From Plumapathes pennacea (Eukaryota; Cnidaria; Anthozoa; Antipatharia; Myriopathidae), in NCBI GenBank assembly GCA_964036295.1, contig OZ038471.1, positions 13,968,184-14,032,183 of the forward strand: a stretch of DNA of 64,000 bases. Reading direction: 5' to 3'. A program made the translations under genes and the position numbers. The stretch's first letter is position 1, and the number at the start of each line of letters is the position of its first letter. The notes under the pieces were generated by a model. The model searched no databases, had not been told where the DNA came from, and was given only the letters and a program-made list of their open reading frames with translations. Positions 1 to 12,300 of this stretch are shown piece by piece.

Positions 1-2769
1 CACAGGCCTACGAGTGTAAATTTTGTTGATACTCAATTCCAAATGCGACAACGTCCTGATTAGTCCACGCATTTTTACCCCTGTTTACGATTTTTTTTTT
101 TTTCTTCTAAATAAAAGGTTTTTTTTTTTATGTTTAATATGTTTTCACACCAGTGTATTGAAAATATTTCTTTACTTTCTGGGCTCCGGGAATAGCATTC
201 GAGTGAAGTTATCCGGATTAGAGGCAGTTTCCGGATTCGCTAAAGCTGTGTCTACAGTATATTTTTTGTGAATCTGATGGAACTTTGAATATGCATATAG
301 TCTTATCTAATTTAGTAGTGCAAACAGGACTTAAATCATCACAGAAGCCTGTATATCAGACAATTGAAGGGTTAACATGTTATTAATTAACAGCCAGCTA
401 ACTATACACTGTATTTAGACATATGCTGATAATTTGAAACTTACATAAACTGTGGCTGTTAGTTTTACCAACCCTGTAAAATACCAAAATACATTGGGTG
501 GAGCCTCCCCGTGCTGTAGTCGATCACAGAAACTGCCCCTCCCCCTCCACACAGTTTTAGTCTATGGTTAATTTTATGCTTACTATACAGGTGTCCTGAG
601 TTCTTGTGTCTGTTGCTGTGCTACTACTCTGTCACCTGAGTGCCACACAGCTTCATTATTTGTTCCTGTCTTATAAGTGAAATGGAGAGGGATATGCCAG
701 GCAGTGCAATCGGTGAGGTATGTTTTCCACCAGAACAGATCAGCCAACATATTATGCAGTATCTCCACAGTGTTGTGCATGTTAATCTTCCACATACTGT
801 ATGCACAGCCCATCTCCTGTGAAATCACCTCCAATCATTTTTATAACTTTTTTTGTTATAATAAATGCTTGAGAAAGGTCTTCAGAGTAAAACCAAATAC
901 AGTACAAGATACTATGATTTCTGATTGGTGACAGTGTTTGTGATTTGGCAGTGTTTACTTTGTTTTGTTGTTGTTGTTGTTGTTGTTTTTACAATCACCT
1001 TAAAGTAATGCTCTATATTCACTTCAAACCAAGTATTCTTATCAGCTTTCCTGCCCTCATCTTTCTCAATCAATATATAGTAATTTAATTATAAATATAT
1101 ATTTTTTTATTAACTTTAATTTTAATAACAATCTGTTTCCAACAGACTGGGTTACACCCTGCAGATTGATTGCATGCTTTCTTGACAAGTAGAAAAGGAT
1201 TTATGCAGTACAAGCCAAGCCAATCCAATCCAAGTCAAGCAAAGTCAAGAGAAGTCAAGCCGATGCCTTGTTGAGTACCTAGGTTAGGGTTCTACCCCAG
1301 TTAATGTGACACATTACAGCCATGAATTCAATTGGAAATATTGCAATCTGCAGAGAAAAGGTCCTGCATTTGTTTTGATAGATCAGTCAAATAAATACAG
1401 GAATATCAATGCTCTGCAGAAATCACGGCTACCTAGGAATTCACCAAAATGTCACATTAATTGGCCAAACTGGAGGCCTGGGCTGCATGGGGACTGATTT
1501 AATTAAAATGAGAGGGCTTTCTGATTTAAAGGCCTGGTAGGACCCTCCCCCAACTAGAGGAGAGGCAGTCATTTTGTGGTTCCCCCCAGCCACAGGCAAG
1601 TAGACTCTATTCTTGGTTGCATGCACTGGTTTACTCTTTCACTCCATCTGTCACTCCCTCCAACGTGTTCTTCACCTCTGAGCTCACTGGGCCACTGTGG
1701 AAGGCAGGAAGGAGACCACGGTTACGGGGGCGATTCGTCCTAAAAATAAGTAACCTGCTAGTCATGACATCCAGGAATAGAGAGGCTAGAAGGAAGACAG
1801 TGGGTAAAATACAGGGAAATCATGATGTACTGTAACGTGATTGCAGCTTTGCAAGCCTGAAATCACAATGCAGTAATGTGGAATGCATTCCATTGTTTCC
1901 AATCTGGAAACATGGTATGCAATGAAAATTTGCATGCATTTCATTTGGACATTTACAAAGAGTATATGAAATTCTTAGTAATGCGAATGTGTTGGCCGGC
2001 CGGTACTGATGTTCCTGCATTTCTTGTCCCAGTTTCTGATGCCTAAGGGTAATTCTTAATTTAAAAGTCTGCTCTAAATTCCAATCTCTCACAGACCTGG
2101 GCATCAGATCTGGGTGGATTATCCTATGGGTCCATCCCCTATGTGGTACGGTATGTGGGACCTCCCTTGTAGGATTTTTTTCATTTCGGCACATGTGTGC
2201 GGTGGGCTTAGGGACCCAGGCAAGAAATGCATGTTTATTAGAGGAACTAAATACCAGGCTAAGGCATGTGTCTGTCTGTCTGTCTGTCTGTCCATGTCTG
2301 TTTTGTAAAGTGTGACCTAAGGAGTATTTGCCATGATTTCCCTGTGAAACATTCTGCCAGTATTTTGTAAATATTTTATTAAAAATGTTTTGGCTGCGTA
2401 TTGTACAAAAACTTGTGCTGTGTGAACTGCAAACTGCCTTCAATCAAAAGAATTACAAAGTATATTATTGCACTGATTGATGTATGTGTACAAATGAAGT
2501 GCTGGAAACAAACTTGTCAACAAAAGAATATGCAATCCATGCTGATCAATGCTCTATCATTAGTAATTGAACCTTGTGGAAGTCTTACTGTTCAAAGAAC
2601 TGCCATCAATAAATGAGTGGTATTTTTATGATGAAATCAAATGGAGAAATAATTCTGAAGCTCTAGTGATATTCAGATTAATCCATGAACACCTGATGCT
2701 GCAGAGTATATATGAACTAATTATTTATGGAATGCTGGTCCAGGAAAAGTGGAGTTTATAACAGAGCAG
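1..2769. other. Non-coding stretch with microsatellites
   Basis: I see no supported gene here. The stretch holds T-rich runs near 90-130, a GTT repeat near 966-987, a run of CAAGC/CAAGT-like pentamers near 1204-1262 and a short TGTC repeat near 2268-2292. The longest open frame (minus strand, 1820-2443) runs through the TGTC repeat and shows no domain, so I do not call it a gene. Confidence 0.5.
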
Positions 2770-3065
2770 TATGCAGTATATGATGAAAGTAAATCAGATT
2801 TATGCACATGAGCTGTAAATCCAAATTTAAATTCAAGCTTTTCGTGATTCAAACATCTGATGCTCTGCCAACTGAGCTATGAATTGAGCCTTGTTGACAA
2901 CAGCTAGTCAAGAATAAGTGCTTATACCATACAGATGCTACCTATGTGTGTGTGTGATATACTGTATGATGAGAATGAATCAGATTATGCACATGAAGTG
3001 TAGATGTCAAGTCCTAAAGCGTTGGTGATCCTAACATCTGATGCACTACCAACTGAGCTATGAAT
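2770..3065 (-). repeat. Two diverged copies of a tRNA-like (SINE-type) repeat
   Basis: Two related segments, about 2775-2885 and 2955-3062, both end in a motif whose minus-strand reading is TAGCTCAGTTGGTAGTGCAT, with one or two changes in the first copy. This is the D-arm/box A signature of a tRNA gene. The rest does not fold as an intact tRNA, and a clear box B is not visible. The likeliest reading is tRNA-derived SINE remnants, or one remnant tandemly duplicated. The family name is unknown. Confidence 0.5.
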
Positions 3066-3232
3066 TAGGTTTGGCAGAACTGATCTTGGACTTGGGATAT
3101 GTAACTCGCATAGCTCAAAAGATTGTCAGATCTAAAGTCAAAGAATGCCTCTCCGAAAAGAAAGCCTTGTACTGTAGCAAGGCAAGATACAGCAGAGACG
3201 TGGTGCTGGCCAGAGAGAACATGCAGGAAGAA

Positions 3233-4227
3233 AGCTTGGAGAAGCCTAATATCTATCCATAGCATGGGAACATTAGGGTTTAGAATATGGGTTTAGTTAA
3301 CTCCTAGTCCACTAACAGCCAAGAACAGATACAAGATGTGAGGACAAGTGACTCAAGTGTGATGTAGAGCTCATAAAGCAGGAACATGACACCCAGCTGC
3401 AGACAAAAGTCCAAGGATAAGCAAGTCAAGTGTGATGGAGAACTCAAGATCAAGGATCACAGCACCCTGCATACTGTAGACAAATGCCTGAGGATAAGGG
3501 TGAAAGGACTGGAAGATAGTAAATCTAGATTGCAAAATGCCAGGACTGATGGATAAAGTACTTTGATAATACCAGTTGAGTAAATTCTAAACCAGCAAAT
3601 AATAAACATTAAATACACAAATACAGTAATAAATAAATAGAAATAAATGAAATAAAAACAAATAATGAATAAGGCAAGCTATTACAGTCAATCCTGTAAA
3701 GGTTGTCAAGTCCAAATACAGTACACATGCCTAAATATATACTTCAAGAGGACAACCTTTTTGGAATTGACTGTATATACAGTATATATAATAAAATTAC
3801 TATACATGTATAGTATATAATTATATACTGTATATATACACATACCATATAAAACACATATTAATTTATATGCATTTTATATGATATAAATTATAACTTT
3901 ATCCACTAAATCAGTCCTGGCATTTTGCAATCTAGATTTACTATCTTCCAGTCCTTTCGCCCATATCCTCGGGCATTTGTCTACAGTATGCAGGTTGCTG
4001 TGTTCCTTCCTCTTGAGTTCTCCATCACACTTGATTTGCTTATCCTTGGACTTTTGTCTGCAGCTGGGTGTCATGTTCCAGCTTTATGAGCTCTACATCA
4101 CACTTGAGTCACTTGTCCTCACATCTTGTATCTGTTCTTGGCTGTTAGTGGACTAGGAATTAACCATAACCCATAATCTAGCCCTGATGTTCCCATGCTA
4201 TGGATATATATTAAGCTTCTCCAAGCT
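3233..4227. repeat. 995-bp fold-back element with about 330-bp inverted arms
   Basis: The segment 3233-3562 is repeated in reverse complement at 3893-4227 with small differences (for example a 5-bp gap near the inner end). The spacer of about 330 bp is very AT-rich and itself partly palindromic, with TATATACAGTATATA-type runs near 3770-3850. The right arm stops exactly where the 82-bp satellite array begins. No coding capacity is seen. It could be a fold-back or MITE-type DNA transposon, or an inverted duplication. Confidence 0.8.
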
Positions 4228-7200
4228 CAATGAGTGCTCCCTGAAGACCAACCATTTAACGCGAGGGGAGATATCGCTTGGACTAAAAGTGTTCGTGGAA
4301 ATATTGTATGGATGAGTGCTCCCTGAAGACCAGCCATTTAATGCGAGGGGAGATATCACTCGGACTAAAACTGTACATGGAAATATTGTATGGATGAGTG
4401 CTCCCTGAAGACCAACCATTTAATGTGAGGGGAGATATCACTTGGACTAAAACTGTACATGGAAATATTGTATGAATGAGTGCTCCCTGAAGACCAACCA
4501 TTTAATGCGAGGGGAGATATCACTCGGACTAAAAGTGTTCATCGAAAATACTGTACGAATGAGTGCTCCCTGAAGACCAACCATTTAATGCGAGGGGGAG
4601 ATATCACTCGGACTAAAAGTGTTCATGGAAATATTGTATGAATGAGTGCTCCCTGAAGACCAACCATTTAATGCGAGGGGAGATATCACTTGGACTAAAA
4701 CTGTACATGGAAATATTGTATGAATGAGTGCTCCCTGAAGACCAACCATTTAATGCGAGGGGAGATATCACTCGGACTAAAAGTGTTCATGGAAATATTG
4801 TATGAATGAGTGCTCCCTGCAGACCAACCATTTAATGCGAGGGGAGATATCACTCGGACTAAAAGTGTTCATGGAAATATTGTATGAATGAGTGCTCCCT
4901 GCAGACCAACCATTTAATGCGAGGGGAGATATCACTTGGACTAAAAGTGTTCATGGAAATATTGTATGAATGAGTGCTCCCTGAAGACCAACCATTTAAT
5001 GCGAGGGGAGATATCACTCGGACTAAAACTGTACATGGAAATATTGTATGGATGAGTGCTCCCTGAAGACCAACCATTTAATGCGAGGGGAGATATCACT
5101 TGGACTAAAACTGTACATGGAAATATTGTATGAATGAGTGCTCCCTGCAGACCAACCATTTAATGTGAGGGGAGATATCACTTGGACTAAAACTGTACAT
5201 GGAAATATTATATGGATGAGTGCTCCCTGCAGACCAACCATTTAATGCGAGGGGAGATATCACTCGGACTAAAAGTGTTCATGGAAATATTATATGGATG
5301 AGTGCTCCCCGAAGACCAACCATTTAATGCGAGGGGAGATATCACTCGGACTAAAAGTGTTCATGGAAATATTGTATGGATGAGTGCTCCTTGAAGACCA
5401 GCCATTTAATGTGAGGGGAGATATCACTCGGACTAAAAGTGTTCATGGAAATATTGTATGAATGAGTGCTCCCTGCAGACCAACCATTTAATGCGAGGGG
5501 AGATACCACTTGGACTAAAACTGTACAGGAAAATATTGTATGGATGAGTGCTCCCTGAAGACCAACCATTTAATGAGAGGGGAGATACCACTTGGACTAA
5601 AACTGTACAGGAAAATATTGTATGGATGAGTGCTCCCTGAAGACCAACCATTTAATGCGAGGGGAGATATCACTCGGACTAAAAGTGTTCATGGAAATAT
5701 TGTATGGATGAGTGCTACCTGAAGACCAGCCATTTAATGCGAGGGGAGATATCACTTGGACTAAAAGTATTCATGGAAATATTGTATGAATGAGTGCTCC
5801 ATGCAGACCAACCATTTAATGCGAGGGGAGATATCACTCGGACTAAAAGTGTTCATGTTGTATGAATGAGTGCTCCCTGCAGACCAACCATTTAACACGA
5901 GGGGAGACATCACTCGGACTAAAAGTGTTCATGGAAATATTGTATGGATGAGTGCTCCCTGCAGACCAACCATTTAATGCGAGGGGAGATATCACTCGGA
6001 CTAAAAGTGTTCATGGAAATATTATATGGATGAGTGCTCCCTGAAGACCAACCATTAAATGCGAGGGGAGATATCACTCGGACTAAAAGTGTTCATGGAA
6101 ATATTGTATGGATGAGTGCTCCCTGAAGACCAACCATTTAATGCGAGGGGAGATATCACTCGGACTAAAAGTGTTCATGGAAATATTGTACAGATGAGTG
6201 CTCCCTGCAGACCAACCATTTAATGCGAGGGGAGATATCAATCGGACTAAAAGTGTTCATGGAAATATTATATGGATGAGTGCTCCCTGAAGACCAACCA
6301 TTTAATGCGAGGGGAGATATCACTCGGACTAAAAGTGTTCATGGAAATATTATATGGATGAGTGCTCCCTGAAGACCAACCATTTAATGCGAGGGGAGAT
6401 ATCACTCGGACTAAAAGTGTTCATGGAAATATTGTATGGATGAGTGCTACCTGAAGACTAGCCATTTAATGCGAGGGGAGATATCACTCGAACTAAAAGT
6501 GTTCATGTTGTATGAATGAGTGCTCCCTGCAGACCAACCATTTAATGCGAGGGGAGATATCACTCGGACTAGAAGTGTTGATGGAAATAATTATTGTATG
6601 AATGAGTGCTCCCTGCAGACCAACCATTTAACACGAGGGGAGATATCACTCAGACTAAAAGTGTTCATGGAAATATTGTATGTATGAGTGCTCCCTGAAG
6701 ACCAACCATTTAATGCGAGGGGAGATATCACTCAGACTAAAAGTGTTCATGGAAATATTATATGGATGAGTGCTCCCCGAAGACCAATCATTTAATGCGA
6801 GGGGAGATATCACTCGGACTAAAAGTGTTCATGGAAATATTGTATGGATGAGTGCTCCCTGCAGACCAACCATTTAATGCGAGGGGAGATATCACTCGGA
6901 CTAAAACTGTACATGGAACTTATATTGTATGGATGAGTGCTCCCTGAAGACCAACCATTAAATGCGAGGGGAGATATCACTCGGACTAAAAGTGTTCATG
7001 GAAATATTGTATGAATGAGTGCTCCCTGAAGACCAACCATTTAATGCGAGGGGAGATATCACTCGGACTAAAAGTGTTGTTAATGAAATATTGTACAGAT
7101 GAGTGCTCCCTGAAGACCAACCACTTAATGCGAGGGGAGATATCACTTGGACTAAAAGTGTTGTTAATGAAATATTGTACAGATGAGTGCTCCCTGAAGA

Positions 7201-7310
7201 CCAACCACTTAATGCGAGGGGAGATATCACTTGGACTATTCTGTTCACAGAAATATTGTATGGATTAGTACTCTTTGAGGGGAGATATTACTCTGACAGA
7301 AATTATAGAT
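4228..7310. repeat. 82-bp tandem satellite, about 37 units
   Basis: The array repeats an 82-bp unit that contains the landmarks GAGTGCTCCCTGAAGACCAA, CATTTAATGCGAGGGGAGAT and CACTCGGACTAAAAGTG. Units differ at recurrent sites (GAAGAC or GCAGAC, CTCGG or CTTGG, AAGTGTTCATGG or AACTGTACATGG). Two units lack a few bases before TTGTATGAATGAG (about 5853 and 6511). The final unit decays by about 7310. Because 82 is not a multiple of 3, the many overlapping open frames in the array are by-products of the repeat and not genes. Confidence 0.95.
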
Positions 7311-9331
7311 TGAATTATTTTTAATTTGAAGGCAGTTTGTGATCAGAAGATGTTATGTTCAATCAAATTTAGTTGGATGTGTACTTCCTGGCAGGAGGTT
7401 AGGGGCTGGGGCTTGGTAATGACCTATATACTTTTTTACAAGAAATCAATATTTACAGGATACGAAACTGATATTCTGAAAATATTGATTGTCTTGTCTC
7501 TTAAAATGTGCTTGCACAAAGCAGCTGTGACAGTTTATTAAGACTGATCATACAATAATTTTAGTCTCAAATGGTTGTCGAATCCTTTGAGACTATTCTT
7601 GGAATGGTTTCCAACACTTTGATTTCATTCGATTGGTTTATGACACCATGAATCGATCATGTTAAAAATATTTTGCTTCCTTTCCGCTTCTGAGGTCAAG
7701 ATATCAAGTCCATCTCATAATACAATAACAAAAAAACTGCATTTGTACCAATTTTAGTTCATACGGTAACGTAATTCTTCGAACATCTGTCAGTATGGTA
7801 TGTTGCCTTTCTGATGTTTCATGGTGTCTTTCGATGGTTCTGTTGGTCTTTGTCACCTTTCATGCAGCTTTTGTTTTTGATGAGCTGAATCAACCCTTAT
7901 AGAAGCTGAACATTTTGTTGTCAGTCTCTCGAGGGCATTGTCTGCTCATGACCAGTAATGTGCACACCTTTCGATTCCAAAATAGTAAACAATAATAATG
8001 TATGTGCTGTATATATATATATTTTTTTCTTTGTTTTGACTGCAATAGTAATATCAAATTATATATATACAGTCACATAATATTTATTTTATTTCAACAT
8101 GCATTCTTTTAGTATCCGTTCACCTTGCTTCAAGTTCGCATAATTTCTTGGAGGTGTGCACAATAATTTTATTATCCAAGTTTCATTCGCACAACTGTAT
8201 CCAAATGGACATTTTGTCTGGCACTACTACTTTGGAACCTTTTTCATTGGATGTGCTAAAGATTTGAGTCAGGTGGGTACAACACTGAAATTAATCTGAT
8301 TTCCATTTAATTCTAGCACCATATACTAAATCTAATTTCTTGCAGGCTGGCCCACGTCATCATAATACACTGTAGTTTTATATAATCAGGTTCAGCAAAG
8401 TGATGGAAGAATATGCCAACGCCAAACAGCAAGATGCCACTGATGAAGCCAGTCAACAAAGCCACAGAATATATTGTGTTTGCAGGATTTGCTTTGTTGT
8501 TGTGTTTGTTTGTTTGTTTGTTTGTTTGATTGATTTGCAGGCCCTCTTCACAGCCTATACCCACACCTGGATCAGTCTACTAGATCAAGTCAAGTGATGT
8601 TGGCCAAATGGACCCCTACACATAACTTACAGATGCGACTCCTAACAAGTGAGAAACCCATTTATTTGTGTTTCGTAAATTGTACATAGACGTGAGATGT
8701 ATATTAGTGCGATTTAACTGGCGATTTTCGATGCGATTCCAAATTGCCGTGTAAAGTACCTTGGATTTTATGGCGATTTGTCGCAACTGGAAAGGCCATA
8801 ATTCAAAGACAACATTTTCTGCAAACTGACTGCTCGCAGAGAGTATTGAAAACAAATGTGAGCGGAAGGAATTCACGGCATAAACCAAAATTTTCGCCGC
8901 CTTTAACGTTTTCTTTCGAAGTACCTAATGGATTGGATGTAGTAGGGTATTCTGCAGTTAAGCAAACTAGGAGACAAAATCGCATAAAAAATCGCATGTG
9001 TAAACGAGCCCTAATTTACCATATGGGGGCAGGGGGGTTCTATAAAAGATGCCCACACGTACCGATGTCTCCACTGTATCATGTTCTTATATCGTGGCGT
9101 ATCCATCCAGCTCCAGCTGTGTTCTCAGTGGCGCAATCTGATAGAACGGGAGGACCTCTCAGCGAAACGATGCTTTGTCGGCCATGTTGTTTTTTTCGGC
9201 CTGAGGACGAGGCTGTTTTTCGACCCAGTCTTCCGCAGTCTACACACGTTGCTTCCCGCTTAGAAAACCGCTGACCAGAAGCAGTTATGTAATCACGCAA
9301 GCTTGTCTCCTTGTTTTGCGGATTCAGCTCT
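7311..9331. other. Intergenic DNA upstream of DDB2
   Basis: No gene is supported. The stretch has a GTTT microsatellite near 8504-8530. Near 8620-9015 there is a block of GCGATT-rich sequence that includes GTGTAAACGAGCCC, which looks like a dispersed repeat. The plus-strand open frame at 8744-9274 crosses this block and has no recognisable domain. The DDB2 promoter should lie in the last few hundred bases, but no defined promoter motif is visible. Confidence 0.4.
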
Positions 9332-12300
9332 ATGAGTATGACTCGCGAAGCAGATAATTCGCGATCGAAAACAAAGCAGCAAATCAATATTTTTGTTAGG
9401 AAGTCGAGATTCGAGAACTTGGGCCAAGAGACAGTGAAGAACTACGAAAGGAATTTCAAGCAGACTTCAATCTTGTCCCGCGAGATCAGCAGTCACAATG
9501 TTTTCCACTTTCTGCAGCAGAAACAGCTCGGCATATCGATACACGACAGGCTTAAGAAGGTAGGAAGGGAACACACTGCGAAGGGAACTGTTGATTAAAG
9601 TGTGATGAAGTTTTCGTTGCACAAATCCGGAAAATTACAGCTCCGCATGCATGCAGTCACGCTACAGTAGAAGCCAAAGCGATATTCACTACTTTAAGTC
9701 TTACTGCAATACCAATCAGTTGGAAATTAATGTGGGAATGAGTAGTTTGGATGGGCAGTTAATCATCCTAAATAATAAGCTTAATATGTTTATACATTTA
9801 TATATACAATAATGTATGTATATATTTATAATAATCAATTTTTTGTTTATTTATTATTTTACAGTCATTAGTAGTACCGTACACAAGGTCATTGTCGACT
9901 GCCAAAATATACAGCACAGCAAGTCCATTTGACAGGCGTGTAACTTGCATCAAGTGGCACCCAACAGCACCAACCCAAGTGGCTGCCAGTTCACACAATG
10001 GAGATATCATACTGTGGGACTATGATAATCCAGAAAAAAATGAACATTTTATTAGAGGGGTAAGTATATATTACTCAACTGTACAGATCAATTCTCACTG
10101 TTATTCTCTTCTCTCTACTGTACATCCTCCCATTCCATGCATCACACAACTACAGTATTGACTAATCCATGTAGTTCTTTTTTTTATATACAATATATCC
10201 AGTGTAGATTTTAAAATGGTTCAAATTTGGGTGAAGTATTACCGTGTTTTGCGTTTTCTACTTGTTCTATCTGTGTTTTACAGGGAGAAGTGAATGACAC
10301 AATAACAGAGCTGAAATTCTGTCCAGAAGACTGCACTAAGATTTATACTTCCAGTGTAAATGGACAGTTACGACTACAAGACTTCAAGGGAAGACATTCA
10401 AAAGTTTATCTGGACACAATGAACATTGAGTAAGTTTATGTTGGTAACTTTCAGAAATACAGTTGAACCTTCTGCTATTTTGAAGTCCCACAAGCCGTGA
10501 AAAAAAGTTCAAAATAGTGGGGTTTTGAAATAGCTGATAGTAAATGACTGAAAAAATGTTTACACAGGGATTTCGGCTTGACTTCAAAATAACAGTTATT
10601 ATCCGAGTTCGAAATAGCGAGGTTCAACTGTATGACACATTTGACATCCCCTGCACATGGTAGATTGAGGGGTAGGGATTCAGATTAGTCAAATTACTGT
10701 TTACTGCGTTGCTTAAGTTTAGACAACCTTTCAGGGAAGCTAAAGTATGAACCCCTTCCAAAACCCTCCTGCTTGATTCACAGACTGGTATTGCATCGTT
10801 GCAGAGAAGTTTGTACAGCTTTGACACTGTAAACTCATCTAAGATGCTCAAAATGGACTTTAAAAGGAAGAAAAATTATAGGGAAAAAGGGAAGAAAATC
10901 AGACGTCACCCATATTTACTGTATACATAGATTTTTTCAGTACAATGTCTTGACATATAATCACTGGTTACATGTTTTTGTTACCTGCAGCCTTTATTTC
11001 TTTGATAAATTAACTGTATGCAGATATGTATTGACTGTAAAGAGCTAAAATTGGTTTCAGAATCAGGAGAAAAAAGGTTGCTGTAACATTGCACAAATAC
11101 TTTTGCTTTCTTGCTCTTGATTGGCCAAGAATGTTGCTAAACTTGTTAGGACCAATCAAAAACCGTACAAAACGCAAAACCAAAGCAATCACACTATTTT
11201 GTTTACTTTTGACAGTCATGCAAAAACAGCTCTATTGCTGACAGTATATTGACCAGTGAATGCATTTGTTTGCCTCTTTTTGCAGCCACTGGTATTGTAC
11301 TGTTGATGTTTGTGCTCGGAGAGACCTTCTGTTTACTGGTGACAATAAAGGAAATGGTGTCATGCTTACAACAGCTGGGACAGAAGTAAGATTTGATTAC
11401 TAGTATTTTACAATATATATTAATTTGTTTCATATTAAACATCTTTCTTGTTTATTATTTTGTTCTTGTGACCCTCCCATCTCCTCTTGATAATCCTATT
11501 GCTGTTATTTGTATCTATAAATGTATTGTAAATTAGCATTGTTTATTAAGACATGCTCATTAATTCCCCCATTCTCTCTCTTTCACACATTTCAATACCT
11601 TGCATCTGGCTTTTCTGCATGTCCCTATTGCTGAAATATAGTAACTCAGTCTACAAGGAGGTTCAGGGCTGTGACATTTATCAACTACCAGTATCGTTTA
11701 ATGATATTTACTTATGATAAATTAACTTTTAATTTTCTAATTGATAAGTGTTTTTCTCCCAGGTTTTCAAGATTCGTATGCATAAATCAAAACTTCAGCA
11801 TGCAGAGTTCAATCCTCAGTGTGACTGGCTGCTTGTCACTGCTTCAAACGATAAAACAGTCCGACTGTGGGATATACGGAACATTAAGTCAGCCGACAGT
11901 GCATTACATGTTATTAAGCATGATGCACCCATCAACTCAGGTAAGAATATCTGAGTTGTTCTATTAATGGGTTAGTACACTTAGCCTGTGCTGTATCTGA
12001 ACTAAGCACACTAAATCCCCCTGTAAGAATTTAAGAGGGGTAGTTGTAGTTTGGATGCAGTGCATGGGCTTGTCAAAGTGACACTCGATCACGAATTTTC
12101 TACCTGGGTGAGCTCCAGTCTCGTTTTACTGTGATGAACACAAAAATAACACTCTCTCATTGGCTGAGTTACTTTTCTTGGATCAGATTACAAAAAGAGA
12201 GACAATTTGTAGCTTCTATTTACTCACACCAAGTGGCTGTTATATGGCAAGAGGTCATTCTTTGTTTTTGTTTTTTTGTTTTTCTAGCGTATTTCAACCG

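Noticed and set aside
1820-2443. 207-codon open frame on the minus strand
   Set aside because: It crosses a TGTC microsatellite, has biased composition, shows no domain and no plausible splice partners.
2840-3065. An intact tRNA gene
   Set aside because: Only the D-arm region matches; acceptor stem, T-arm and a folding anticodon arm are not found.
4198-7268. Many 70-96-codon frames with repeated peptides such as FREHSFIQYFHEHF
   Set aside because: They are the reading of the 82-bp satellite; the unit is not a multiple of 3 and the frames fall out of register with each unit.
8744-9274. 176-codon plus-strand open frame before DDB2
   Set aside because: It spans dispersed-repeat sequence, has no recognised domain and is out of frame with DDB2; an in-frame stop at 9290 also separates DDB2.
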